From Rhipidocladum racemiflorum (lineage: Eukaryota; Streptophyta; Magnoliopsida; Poales; Poaceae), in contig JAYEVF010000031.1 in the NCBI GenBank assembly GCA_036346355.1, positions 62,001-126,000 of the forward strand: 64,000 nt of DNA, given 5' to 3'. Made by a program: the position numbers and the translations under genes. Numbering within the stretch: the first letter of the stretch is position 1; each line of letters opens with the position of its first letter. This document shows, piece after piece, positions 45,262 to 55,585 of this stretch. The notes beneath the pieces are model-generated. The model had not been told where the DNA came from. It worked only from the letters and a program-made list of their open reading frames with translations, and did not search any database.

Positions 45262-47893
45262 GTCCAGTTCTGCTTATCGAATTCACTGTAAATGAAAACG
45301 TAAATAGATACAGAAATGAATGATGTCTTCGGTAGCATAGCTTGATTGACATGTACAAAGTAACCGCTTACGTGAAATATTGTTCCATCTCTTCCATATT
45401 GGAGTACATGTACAGCAAAGCAGACTTCTTTTCTTCCGAAGTGTAATAGTAAGCAGTGCAACTACCAACGGTAGTGCCTCTCCATTGGAAAATCTGTAGG
45501 TCACTACAAGGTGTCTCTTCATCTACATGGTACCGCATCGTGGGAGCATTGACTTTGTGTTCCTCTGCAAAGTATATACTCGAGAAGTATGATATCTCTT
45601 TTAGAGAAAATGCTTATGCAATGCACCCTTCAACTCTTGCCTTATTGCCAACCATAGCTCGAAGTTTCTTCAAAGCTCTTTCAATGTGATACATCCACCT
45701 ATACTGAACAGGGCCACCAACCTTAGCTTCGTAAGGTAGATGAACAAGTAGATGTTGCATTGGATTGAAGAAACCCGGAGGGAATACTTTTTCCATCTTG
45801 CATACAAGCACTGGTATCTCTTTCTCCAACCTCTCCATCATGTCTTTCGATATTTCTTTAGCACATAATTGTCTATAGAAATAACTTAGCTCAGCTAGCA
45901 CCTTCCACACATTGTCATTAAGATACCCACGAAACATTACAGTGTGAGTCTTTCCATGATTATGTGGTAATCGTGGCTCTTCAACCCATTTAGCTTCCCC
46001 GTCTTCACATTCACAGCTCGTCTCAATCCCGCTGCGTAACCATCAGGAAATTTCAATTTCTTCATCCACCTCAACACTTCTTTCTTTTCTTTAGGTTTAA
46101 GGCAAAATGGAGCGCGTGGCTTACCCCCTGCTACGGTGAGCTCAAGTGTTGGCCGGTTACATATCTCTGCTAAGTCTCTTCGGGCCTTTAGGTTGTCTTT
46201 TGTCTTGTCCGTCATATCGATGCACGTGCTTATAATGCTTTCAGCAACGTTACGTTCCTGATGCATGACGTCAATGTTGTGCATTAGAATCAAGGCCTTC
46301 GTATATGGGAGCTCCCATATTCCACAAATGTGAGTCCAGTTGTTCTCCTCTCCAAACCCTTCAAACCCATCTTCTTTCTCTACCAATTTACTTAGCATAT
46401 CGGCAATTTCTGACCCAGTTAGACGTTTCGGCGGACCCTTTCTGACAACTGTGTCCTTACGGAAGGCATTACTCTGGAGCCTAAAGGCGTGTCTTGGGGG
46501 CAGGAAACGCCTATGGCAATCGAAGTAACAGATCTTTCCACCATTTACAAGGCGAAAACAATCGGTGTCTGAACCACAGATCGGACATGTCAACTTTCCG
46601 TGACAGCTCCAGCCAGCAAAAATACCATAGGCCATGAAATCATGGACAGACCACAAATATGCAGCACGAAGGTTGAATTTCTGTTTCTTGTAGCAGTCAT
46701 ACGCCTCTACCCCTGTCCATAATTTTTTTAGCTCTTCGATCAAGGGTTTGAGCATCACATTGAGATGCTTTCCAGGATGTTCAGGGCCAGGTATGATGAG
46801 GCACAGAAACATAAACTCATATTTCATGCAAAGGGAAGGTGGAAGGTTGTATGGAATAGCAAAGACTGGCCAGCATGAGTATGATGCGGCAGTTGTGTTG
46901 AAAGGCGTGAAACCATCGGTCGCCAACCCAATGCGAACATTTCTCGCATCCCTCGTGAAGTCCTCGTCAAAACTATCTAGAGCCTTCCATGCCTCACTAT
47001 CTGACGGGTGCACCATTACTCCGTCGTTCTCACGCACACCTTCTTTGTGCCACCTCATGTGTCTGGCACTTCGTTTTGAGATAAACAACCGCTTCAGCCT
47101 AGGTGTGAGAGGCATGTACCGAAGTTGCTTGTGTGCAACATCGGTCGTTACCTTTTCACCTTCTTCGTTCACCACCTCGACAAATCTTGGTTTTTTACAC
47201 ACTAAGCAATGCTTCTGTTCCGCATGCTCCTTCCAGAAAAGCATGCAATTATCCTTGCACACATCAATCTTCTCATACTTCATACCGAGACCAGACAACA
47301 ACTTCTTAGACTGGTACATGTCTCTAGGCATCTTATGATTCGCTGGCAGTATATCAGAGATCAATTCTACGAGATCATTGTAACAATTATTTGAGAAGAA
47401 ATACTTGGACTTAATGGCCATGAGCCGCGTCACAAAAGCAAGCTGGGTCACTTTTGTGTGTTCGTGCAGCAGCTCTTCAGAAGCTTTAAGTAGCTCAAAG
47501 AACTCCCGAACCTCACGTGTTGGCCGATCCTCCAAGTCTAGGTTAATCTCTGGATGCAAAGCTTCTAGCATCTCATCCATCCTATCATCGCCCGCCCTAT
47601 CATCTTCCTCTTCAACCACAACTTGAGGTCCTTGATCACGTGGCTCAAAGCATGATGTACCCGTAACTCAAAGCTTGGCATGAAACCGAACCGACACAAA
47701 GTGCGAGAGATATCGATTTCTTGTCCTCGGGGTGGAAATTACGACACTTGCTGCATGGGCACTTCACCTTAACAAGATTACTAGACATAGAGAAGGCACG
47801 GTCGACAAAGCGGTAGCCTTAACCGCCCACTCCTTCGAGTGAGCCCCACTTTTCTCCCAACCTTCATACATCCATCGGCGGTCGTCACCCATA
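45262..47893 (-). pseudogene. CACTA TNP2-family transposase (Transposase-associated, TNP2 and DUF4218 parts)
   Basis: The N-terminal Transposase-associated domain starts at ATG 47,893 (RRWMYEGWEKSG) with its CPCSKC zinc-binding-like motif near 47,755; a one-base frameshift near 47,815 and another near 47,670 interrupt it. The main 560-residue frame (45,937-47,619) is the TNP2 transposase: ELISDILPANHKMPRDMYQS, GLATDGFTPFN, CPICGSDTDCF, PKRLTGSEIADML and LMHNIDVMHQERNVAESII. DUF4218 follows at 45,614-45,937 (VFPPGFFNPMQHLLVHLPYE, VQYRWMYHIER). The enzyme cuts and joins CACTA ends. The frame continues across the solo LTR to 42,032. Only a few lesions plus the LTR insertion stop it from being intact. 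Confidence 0.92.
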
Positions 47894-47989
47894 CTTGAGG
47901 CTATATAGGTTAAATCAACAGCTATAAGGTTCATTTTGTTTCTATATGTCACGACCCTACATCTATATGAAAGGATATGTCCTAAACCC

Positions 47990-48178
47990 ACCTCGGAGTG
48001 GTCGACAAAGAGTGGATTTATGATTTAGCCAGAGTCCGAATGAAATTTCGGCAAGATAACCCGTTGTTCTCCACCGCACGCCGGATATGGTGCAGGAGAA
48101 CAACAGGTTATGATGCCAAAATTTCATTCACACTCTGTGGCTCGTCATAAATACCACACTTTGTCATCCACTCCGAAG
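47990..48178. repeat. Imperfect 80-bp inverted repeat upstream of the transposase gene
   Basis: Left arm 47,990-48,072 (CTCGGAGTGG ... GTTGTTCTCC) and right arm 48,095-48,178 (GGAGAACAAC ... CCACTCCGAAG) pair over about 80 bases with scattered mismatches around a 22-base loop. It would form a long hairpin if transcribed from either strand. Confidence 0.88.
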
Positions 48179-48200
48179 CTGTCCAAAAAAGGGACAATTC

Positions 48201-48247
48201 CGGACCAGCACATCTCACATGTGACACATGTGAGACATGCTGATCCG
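48201..48247. repeat. 24-bp palindrome with CACATGTG core
   Basis: CGGACCAGCACATCTCACAT and its near-complement ATGTGAGACATGCTGATCCG face each other over a few bases. Right next to the larger inverted repeat, in the presumed promoter or 5' end of the transposase gene. Confidence 0.85.
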
Positions 48248-48343
48248 AAACGGGTGACGCATAGGTTTCGTGACACTGTGTGATTTGAAATCAAAAATAA
48301 AAATCCGACGATAATCGATTACTCGAATATATATTTATAAGCA

Positions 48344-48453
48344 CAGAATGGATATATAAATTTTTAAAAAATAAACATGTCACAAATCAATATATCAACA
48401 GAATGGATATATAAATTTTTAAAAAATAAACATGTCACAAATCAATATATCAA
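48344..48453. repeat. 55-bp perfect tandem duplication
   Basis: CAGAATGGATATATAAATTT...TATATCAA occurs twice back to back (48,344-48,398 and 48,399-48,453) without a difference. Nearby, the 29-base stretch starting CACCTAACAAGCATTTTAGT is also present twice (48,722 and 48,851). Confidence 0.95.
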
Positions 48454-48904
48454 ATTTATCTATGTATTTAACTGTTATATGTTGGCATCGACTTGTCATC
48501 TCAACCAAAATAGCTAGATTCTAAATTTCATTCCAGGAGAAAATCCACAAGCACAATGATATTATCTAGAAACAAAAGAAGCAAGTACATTGATATTTTT
48601 CTAGATTAAATAAAATGAGCTGTTATTTTACGCACATTGATATTATCCATAAAACATGATTTTACGCACATGATTGAAAAAGCTTATTACTAATGTACAT
48701 TGCACTAATGTACTAATGTATCACCTAACAAGCATTTTAGTCAAAAATTGCACTAATGTCGATTGCACTAATGTACTAATGTACTAATCCATAACCAAAC
48801 TTTAGTAAATTGCATAATGTATTAATATAATTGAACTAAAATTGCATAATCACCTAACAAGCATTTTAGTCAAAAATTGTACTGCAGAATTTTTTTTAAA
48901 AAAA

Positions 48905-49065
48905 ACTAACCTGGACGGCGGCGGAGTCGGGGCAGCGGTCGGGACCGAGGCGGGCCGACGAGGAGCGCGGGCGGCGCGGCGCGCAAGCGGGCGCTGGGCG
49001 GGCGCAAGCGCGGCACTGGCGGCGGCGTCGGGAGAACGAGCGGGAGCGCGATTATTAGGGCGCGG
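48905..49065. other. GC-rich block next to the right CACTA end
   Basis: Very GC-rich (GCGGGCGGCGCGGCGCGCAA), in contrast to its AT-rich surroundings. It is the right place for the promoter and first exon of the leftward CACTA genes. A plus-strand frame over it looks spurious. Confidence 0.5.
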
Positions 49066-49082
49066 GCGCGCCAGTTTTTATC

Positions 49083-49322
49083 CCACGATAATTAACATCG
49101 GCCAGGGCTGGGACAGACGTTAATTAGGTAATTATCGTCGGTTGTTCTTCAGGCCGATGTTAATAATATAATTAACGTCGGCTAGAATTCGTGGGCCGAC
49201 GTTACTTAGCAATTAACGTCGGCCAACTGGGTACCGACGTTAATTACCTAATTAATGTCGGCAAAATCTTCGGCCGACGTTAATTATGATGGCCGATGCT
49301 AATTTCCCTGTTTCATGTAGTG
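49083..49322. repeat. Right subterminal repeat array and terminus of the CACTA element
   Basis: About ten copies of TTAACGTCGGCC in both orientations, ending ATTTCCCTGTTTCATGTAGTG. Confidence 0.92.
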
Positions 49323-49684
49323 ATGATTTCAATACAGCCGATGTAATACTTTTGTTTTTGTTGCATACTGAAGTATTCATGTCAACTAATTACATGTTAA
49401 AATGCTTTCGACTTTTGAGTATAAATGTCTTTTTTGTGTTTCTGTATTTTTCATATTTTTCGTATTTTTATAAAGCAATAGTAATGTTAGTAAGGATTAG
49501 TACTAAGTAAAAGTCATTGATATGAAACTTTAGCTCAATGCTTTGCGGATAGTAATGTTGCCATAGATTCTCTACGCGTGCATGGTAGTAAACGTGCGGA
49601 AGTGGGCACTTTACGGGCTGCCACCAAACCCATCAATCTAGCACGCAGATTGCATTGTAAGCTTAGCTGCAGGCCGCAATTTTC

Positions 49685-51817
49685 TCAGCGGCCACTGCGG
49701 GCGGGTGCGGGCTGCCCACTGCCCGCCCCACTTGCACTTTTATTCGGGGCAGTGGGAGTCCTTTCGGCGGCTTCGCGCTGGCCTTTCGACCGGAACTTGA
49801 CAGGCTCTCTTTTGTACTGTTCGGAGTCAACGAACTTGCGAACGGTCACCTCCAGCATCCCGGCCTCGAGGTTGGCCTCCACGTTGTTAGGGTTGTGGTC
49901 GTATTCCTTGGTTATGAGCAGTCGAACACGGAAGGGGCCCACCCCGTGCACGTCCGCCGGCGCGCCGCCCTCCCTCTCCTTCCTCTTGATCTCGAGCAAG
50001 TCCTCACTGACGGTGATGGCGAGGTCATCCTCTGTGAGCCCGGGCACCTGGAACAACAGCTTGACATGGCCGTCCTCCTCCTTGATGTCCCACCGCTCAT
50101 TAGCATCTGATGGCGGGATAGGGTACAGCAAAGCTGCACGCATGCAAATCAGAGTTGTACAGCTCCTAAGTCAATCACATGTATAATTATACGTAGGGTG
50201 CCTAGCTAGTGGCTGTGTACTAGGATCCAAAACAACTATTTTCTCCATATATTGCATACGAAATTTTTTGAAATTTCTAGGACATTAAGTTTAACCAATT
50301 TACTAACTATTTCAAGCAAGTTTGAACCACTACTACAGAACCGGCCTTCACAACCGGTCTATCACAAGCGGTTTCATGCCAACCGGTTGTAACGTGCGCA
50401 CCAGAAGCGGTTCGTGGCAACGGGGAGGAGAGGGCTTCTAGAAGCGGTTTGATACACGAACCGCTTCTGAAGTCTGAGTTATAGAAGCGGTTCGTGTACC
50501 AAACCGCTTCTGGAAAGTTAGAAGCGGTTTGAAACACGAACCGCTTCTACAATTCAACCATCAGAAGCGATTTGTGTTTGAAACCGTTTCTAAAAGCCCT
50601 CCCGCCCAGCGCATTTTAAACCCTTCTTCCTCCCCGAGCCAACAGTCGAAGAAAGAAGGGCCGAGCACTGTTCTTCCGAGGAGGTGCTGGCAAAATTTTT
50701 AGTTTTTAAATTGCTGGTGATTTAGCTTCAAATTAAGTGTTTCAATGTCAGTAAGAGCATGTTAGCATCTTTCTCACTTACATATTACTGTTTTTTATGC
50801 ATTGGATGTGGAGAAATCATGATTTATTCATGTTCAAATGTGTTGCTTTGCTAGGTCACTCTAGAACATATTGAAATGTGTATGGTATGAAGTTGTGCCC
50901 CAAAATATATTTTGTATGCTTGCTTTTTTTATGGTATGAACATGTATGGTGGAGATCTAATTCAAAGTATGGCACTGCAATGAAGTAATTAGTGGTGTAT
51001 AAAATAAAATAGGAAAACATGTGAAGGATAAAAAAAATAATTACAAATGTAGGAAGTGATAAAAAATAATTAGAAAGATAGATCTTTAATTGCATGAAGG
51101 TGTAGGTGGGGTTGTTTTTCTTGGAGAAGAAGAATTTATTTGAAATTATAACTTGGTGTAGATGAACCGGCAATGGATGTACAATGCGGACCGTCGCTCG
51201 AGAGAGTTCATTGATGGCGTGCAGGCTTTTCTCGATGCGGCCATTGCATTCCTGCCTCCAGACAGAAATTTAAACTAGATTTATCTTTTCTAATTGTAGG
51301 TATATGCTGATATTATATATAAATCAGCAAAGTATGTGATCTAAATTCATCCAAAATCTTTGAAATTGAGTGTATTTTTTTGAAAAGTATGTGTTTTATT
51401 TCAATTTTTATAAATAGATGTACACCTAAAAACTGAAATTTTCAAAAAATATTCATGAATTTATCTTGAATTCATGCATTTGTTCCTCAACAAATATGAT
51501 CTAGTTTTACTGGATTTTTACACTGAACGGCTCAAAACGGAAGTTTTTCGTAAGAATACAAAGGAAAAGAGCAAGCTACGAACAAAATTCAAAGAATTGC
51601 GTTGAGGGTAGTCACCGGTGGGGGGAATGCTGAACGCAGGCCGCTGCTTCTCCGGGAGGGCGCACGTCACAGACAATGGCCGCCGGCACTTGACGGCGAC
51701 AGAAGCAGGCAACGCCGCTGCCGGCTTCCAAGAACGGCTAGCCGGCCACATGCCCGCTGAAGCCGGCAGCACCGGCGAACGGCACACAGGAGTGTAAGAG
51801 GCAACAACCGTCGACAT
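49685..51817 (-). CDS. Organelle-type HSP20 (small heat shock-like) gene 1
   Basis: Two exons: 51,616-51,817 (67 codons plus one base, donor CCACCG/GTGACT) and 49,685-50,133 (acceptor GTGCAG/CTTTG), 216 residues. Exon 1 is rich in Ser, Ala, Arg and Pro (MSTVVASYTPVCRSPVLPAS) like a plastid or mitochondrial transit peptide. Exon 2 carries the alpha-crystallin domain: ERWDIKEEDGHVKLLFQVPG, the DDLAITVSEDLLEIK strands and NLEAGMLEVTVRKF, the conserved G-x-L motif. Such proteins hold unfolding proteins in organelles. The usual C-terminal I/V-x-I/V motif is not evident; instead there is a Ser/Pro/Gly-rich tail of about 35 residues. The 1.48-kb intron holds a CACTA fragment. Paralogue: 55,586-56,481. 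Confidence 0.85.
50328..51278 (+). mobile_element. CACTA fragment in the intron of HSP20 gene 1
   Basis: Starts CACTACTACAGAACCGGCC after AAC (50,325-50,327). About eight copies of AGAAGCGGTTTG/CAAACCGCTTCT follow to 50,600, then an AT-rich stretch, then the start of a transposase gene at 51,162. No right terminus (GTAGTG) followed by AAC was found before the intron ends, so its right border is unknown and it is probably truncated. Confidence 0.82.
51162..51278 (+). pseudogene. Start of a CACTA TNP2-type ORF (Transposase-associated domain)
   Basis: ATG at 51,162 opens 38 codons ending TAG: MNRQWMYNADRRSREFIDGV then a hydrophobic helix (QAFLDAAIAFLPP). This is the N-terminus of the Transposase-associated domain, comparable to RRWMYEGWEKSG of the CACTA transposase at 47,893. 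The rest of the domain, including its CxCxxC motif, is absent. It confirms that the intronic insertion derives from a coding CACTA element. Confidence 0.8.
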
Positions 51818-51958
51818 TGCACCAGTAGCTGCACCACTACGATTTCTCTTGCCTCTGGATCGTAATTAAGAACTAACTGAACTGAAGGGAAACTAGATTT
51901 AATGAGTGTTAATGCCGGTCTAGTTTGAGGATGTTCTAATACTATATGCATGGTAGCG

Positions 51959-51966
51959 TTTATATA
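51959..51966 (-). promoter_or_regulatory. TATA box of HSP20 gene 1
   Basis: TATATAAA on the minus strand, about 145 bases upstream of the start codon. No perfect heat-shock element (alternating GAA/TTC blocks with 2-base spacing) was seen in the ~250 bases upstream. Confidence 0.6.
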
Positions 51967-52381
51967 GTTGGAGAAAGGGTCGAAGTTGGTCATTTAATCA
52001 CCTTTGCTTGGTCGGTTTGGGAGGGAATAAAGAGTTAAAGACAGAGACCAGGTACGCTGGCCCGGAAGCTGCTTTGTACGCAAAGTGACGATTCCTCAGG
52101 GGGATGGATGTGATGATGCCAATCTTGCTGTTGTGGTACGATGGACTGTGAGGTGTTCATTTTGTTGGAAATGTTTCTTTTTTTCTCCCTAGAGGAGGAG
52201 ATGCTGATCAATGTTTGGTCCTACTGTAGTTTGTGCATGGGCTAGACCCAATATTTATAGTCTAAATTCATGTTTAATCTTAAATGTAAATGCCATGTTA
52301 GTTAATCATGTTATGTAATTCAATTGTCAAAATTTCCTAGTTGCAGTTGTTTTAATGATATATTAATTGTTCAATTCAACA
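51967..52381. other. Upstream region of HSP20 gene 1
   Basis: No gene seen. Only the proximal promoter of the minus-strand gene is expected here; it ends at the mini-CACTA. Confidence 0.5.
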
Positions 52382-53087
52382 CACTACTACAAAAAAGCTT
52401 ATATTAGACTCCTTATCACAGACGGTTTATCAAAACCGTCTGTGATATGGAACATCACAAACGGTTCTATAGTGTAACCGTCAGTGATAACAGCATAGAC
52501 GGTTTTTGACTAAAACCGTCTATGATGAGAGACACATCACAGACGGTTCTATAGTGTAACCGTCAGTGATAATAACATAGACGGTTTTTGGCTAAAACCG
52601 TCTGTGATGAGAGCCACATCACAGACGGTTTTAACAAAAAACCGTCTGTGATGAGGCGGGGCACATGACAGACGGTTTTTGGCAAAAACCGTCTGTAATA
52701 AGAGCCATATCGCAGACGGTCTTAGCCAAAAACCGTCTGTGATGAGCAAAATGAGCTCCGATTTCGGTGAAATGGTAAAAACACTATAACTTCTAATTCG
52801 TAACTCCGATTTTGGTGTTCTTGTGCTTTCTGGAATCAGCACGATGAGCTCTTCAATTTCTTCTGTAGGCATAAACTCTGATTCGGTCTGCAAGTAGAAA
52901 ATCCGAGTACGTTTGGTAAAATAGTTATAACTTTTGACTCGTAACTCCGATCGGGGCGTTCTTTGGCTCGTTGGAAAACCGTCTGTGATGATTACGAGTC
53001 ATCACTGACCCATTCTTACTGACGGTTCACAAAACCGTCTGTAATGACGTTTGAGAACCGTCTGTAATGAGGTTTTCTGTAGTAGTG
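52382..53087. mobile_element. 706-bp non-autonomous CACTA (TSD ACA)
   Basis: Termini CACTACTACAAAAAAGC and TTTTCTGTAGTAGTG, flanked by ACA on both sides (52,379-52,381 and 53,088-53,090). More than a dozen TCACAGACGGTTTT / AAAACCGTCTGTGAT motifs fill it, identical in kind to those at 36,615-36,870. No coding capacity. Confidence 0.93.
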
Positions 53088-53090
53088 ACA

Positions 53091-53715
53091 CGTATGTAAT
53101 CATATTCGGTATCCCCGGCCCTTTGTTGCAAAAATACACCAGCGCCACCAACCAGTTGGTAGCATAATCGGTAAATAAATTATTTCTTCGAGATGCCCTA
53201 AATTTTACCTTGCGTTGGGTTATGCTAGTACGTAAGCGTGCTAGTATATGATTTGGATTCGCCCAAAGGGCTATATCCTGATTGATTGCAGCAAAACCAA
53301 ATTGTGATGATGGAGATCTGCTAGGGTTCAAATCATACTGACGAGTGACGATTGTTTGAATGAACTACTGCAATGTTTTCAATAGAGTTATATGTTGCCG
53401 GCCCGCACAAAGGAGAACTGAAGTTACAAGAAATTATGGGAGTTTTTGGACTTTTTTTTTTGGAACAAGGATTGCTCCATAGGAATTCCATGTAGAAATT
53501 TCTTCTCTAAACCTATTGGAAGATATCAAGTACATGAAGTGCTCCAGCCTCATGGTAAAATTTCTGTTGAGTCCCCAGAATTAATGCAATCTCTTGGTTA
53601 ATTTCTCTCTCACACATATGTCTCAAAAAAATTTCTCTATTTTTCCTGTAAATCATCAAAACACGCTTTTTTTAGGTTGTCCGATTATGTGCTTTTCTAT
53701 TATTTTAATTTTTTT
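53091..53715. other. Intergenic, no gene recognised
   Basis: AT-rich. A minus-strand open frame (53,002-53,331) was considered but matches nothing I know and overlaps the mini-CACTA. Confidence 0.5.
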
Positions 53716-53817
53716 GTTTCATGTATTACGTTTTCAGGTTAAACTAACCCTTAATTTTAGTGTTGAAATATATTGCCTAAGTATTCAGCAACTTAGATTT
53801 TTTGGGTGGATTAGTTA

Positions 53818-54379
53818 GAGCATCTCCAGCAAGGGCCCCTAAAACAGGGTCCCTATTTTGGATTTAGGGACTCCATCTATTTTTGGGGGCCATGTTTTCA
53901 GAGCTCAAGTCCAGCAACAGCCCCTAAATCTCAGTCCCTATTTTACTTTTTCTCATATTTTTAACATATCCGCTATGTATAATCTTCATTTGACACCACT
54001 AAAATTCAATCAAAAATATTTGTAATATATAAAACATAAGCATATTAACATTTACAATTTAAAAACATGGTATCTCAAATTTAAATTTAAAATTTTCAAA
54101 ACATGATAAAATTTTCGAAGCCTCTAATGTATTTCCCTATCTTCAATAATAGGGGTTGTACTTATGTCCCTGGGAATTGAGGCTGAGGAGGCAAATTTAG
54201 GGACCTCCTAATTTTAGGGGTTTGAGTTGAGGCCCCCTCGGAATTGGGGCTTAGGAGGTAAATTTAGGGGCCTCCTAATTCTAAGGGCTTGAGTTGGGGC
54301 CCTGTTGGATCTGTTTTTTTTACGACACTCCCTATTTTAATGTTTAGGGACTGGTTTAGGGGCTCTGCTGGAGATGCTC
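53818..54379. mobile_element. Tourist-like (PIF/Harbinger-type) MITE, 562 bp, TSD TTA
   Basis: Terminal inverted repeats GAGCATCTCCAGCA / TGCTGGAGATGCTC, flanked by TTA (53,815-53,817 and 54,380-54,382). Subterminal AGGGCCCCTAAA-type motifs and an AT-rich core, no ORF. The duplicated copy at 54,855-54,880 shows the site before insertion with a single TTA. Confidence 0.9.
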
Positions 54380-54639
54380 TTAGTACATGTTACCTATTGA
54401 ATACTAAAACTGGCTAACACAGTTTTAAAAAAATGATTCAAACTAACAAGAAAAGCCCGTGCTCACTTATTTCAAGCACATACTTCTTCGGTAAAGAGGA
54501 ATCAGACCATTCAATTGGAGTTTTTAGATACAAATTACCTAAAATTTATATTGCTGTAAGGGATAAACAAAGTTGATATCATCTAGTGTGGTTACGTAGT
54601 TATTCACTTAGTATTACATATAAAGCAACAACAAACGGA

Positions 54640-54757
54640 GGCTCAGGAACCGGAAGTGATAATCCCGAGTATCACTACCGACCAATCACTGCTGGCTCCT
54701 ATAACTGGCAGTGATGGCGTTTCAAAACCGACAGTAGTGTACTGTTCTGTAGTGGTG
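54640..54757. mobile_element. Right-end fragment of a CACTA element
   Basis: Ends CTGTTCTGTAGTGGTG at 54,757, preceded by short complementary CACTG/CAGTGATGG motifs. No left terminus seen. It lies exactly between the two copies of the segmental duplication. Confidence 0.6.
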
Positions 54758-54995
54758 TTTCATGTATTAATTACGTTTTCAGGTTAAACTAACACTTAAT
54801 TTTAGTGGTGAAATATATTGCCTAAGTATTCAGCAACTTCGATTTTTTTGGGTGGATTGGTTAGTACATGTAACCTATTGAATACTAGACCTGGCTAACA
54901 CAGATCAGACGATTCAAGTGGAGTTTTTAGATACAAATTAACTAAAATTTATACTGCTGTAAGTGATAAACAAAGTTGATATCATCTAGTGTGGT

Positions 54996-55585
54996 TATTA
55001 ATTCCTCTGTTTCATACTAGAAGGCACTATGGTATTGTGGGGACTCTGTAGCAGTCATCCTAGGACGTTAGATCTGAAAATGGATAGCTGAGAGATTGCA
55101 TGCAGTTGCTGTTTTTGGGACTTTCAGGCAATCTCCTTCGGCATGGTATGCATGTGGTCAAAATTTTCATACTCTACTCAATATAGATATGTATTTTTAT
55201 CATAACATGTGAAATAGTATATGTATATGTATTACCAAAGGTATATATATATATATATATAGTTTTATAATATTTTGATAATAAAGTAGTATTCGCACTA
55301 ATGGTCAAAGTTGGACATCGGCATACTAGAGTAGTCACGACAGCACCGTGTAACCGTGAAATGGATGCAGCAACAGCGTCACACTTTTGTAGAGCAACAA
55401 CAAACGGAGGCTCATTTATTTGGTTGGAAGCACAAGCACGCATTACATACATATACGTACATGGTCGCATATTTAGGAAAACAAGGGGTACGTATATATA
55501 TAGAGTAGTTATTCATGTGCCTCTTGGGCAAGTGCTCCTTCACGCCACGTCAAACGGCAGTGCAGTCGTGCATACGCGAGCACTC
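54996..55585. other. Downstream region of HSP20 gene 2
   Basis: No gene. A short (TA)n run at about 55,245-55,262. 55,395-55,420 (GCAACAACAAACGGAGGCTCA) recurs at 54,622-54,643, the left edge of the CACTA fragment. Confidence 0.6.

Larger units (their letters stand above)
38360..49322 (-). mobile_element. Near-complete autonomous-type CACTA (En/Spm) element, TSD ATG
   Basis: Termini CACTACAGGAATCCTGCAAA (38,360) and, in reverse complement, CACTACATGAAACAGGGAAA (49,322), both continuing into ATTA(A/G)CATCGGCC. Flanked by ATG on both sides (38,357-38,359 and 49,323-49,325). Subterminal arrays of TTAACGTCGGCC lie at both ends. Two genes read leftwards: TNP2-type transposase (42,032-47,893) and a Transposase_24-type gene (39,000-41,940). 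About 10.96 kb including a 2.36-kb solo LTR insertion. Confidence 0.95.
53716..54995. repeat. Short segmental duplication, one copy split by a MITE
   Basis: Copy 1 is 53,716-53,817 plus 54,380-54,600 (TTTCATGTATTACGTTTTCA ... ATCATCTAGTGTGGTTA). Copy 2 is 54,760-54,995 with the same order. Copy 1 carries the MITE at 53,818-54,379 and an extra ~80 bases after GGCTAACACAG; copy 2 does not. Confidence 0.88.

Noticed and set aside
46748..47338. 196-aa plus-strand frame opposite the CACTA transposase
   Set aside because: Shadow of the 560-residue transposase frame on the minus strand.
48842..49123. 93-aa Ala/Gly/Arg-rich plus-strand frame
   Set aside because: Antisense to the CACTA genes, generated by a GC-rich block next to the terminus.
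50856..51173. 105-aa minus-strand hydrophobic frame
   Set aside because: Lies in the AT-rich intron of HSP20 gene 1 and within the CACTA fragment; composition-driven.
51967..52200. Heat-shock elements upstream of HSP20 gene 1
   Set aside because: GAA and TTC blocks exist (for example GGAAATGTTTC near 52,160) but with wrong spacing; no canonical element could be supported.
53002..53331. 109-aa minus-strand frame with protein-like composition
   Set aside because: Overlaps the mini-CACTA end, has no recognisable domain and no gene context.
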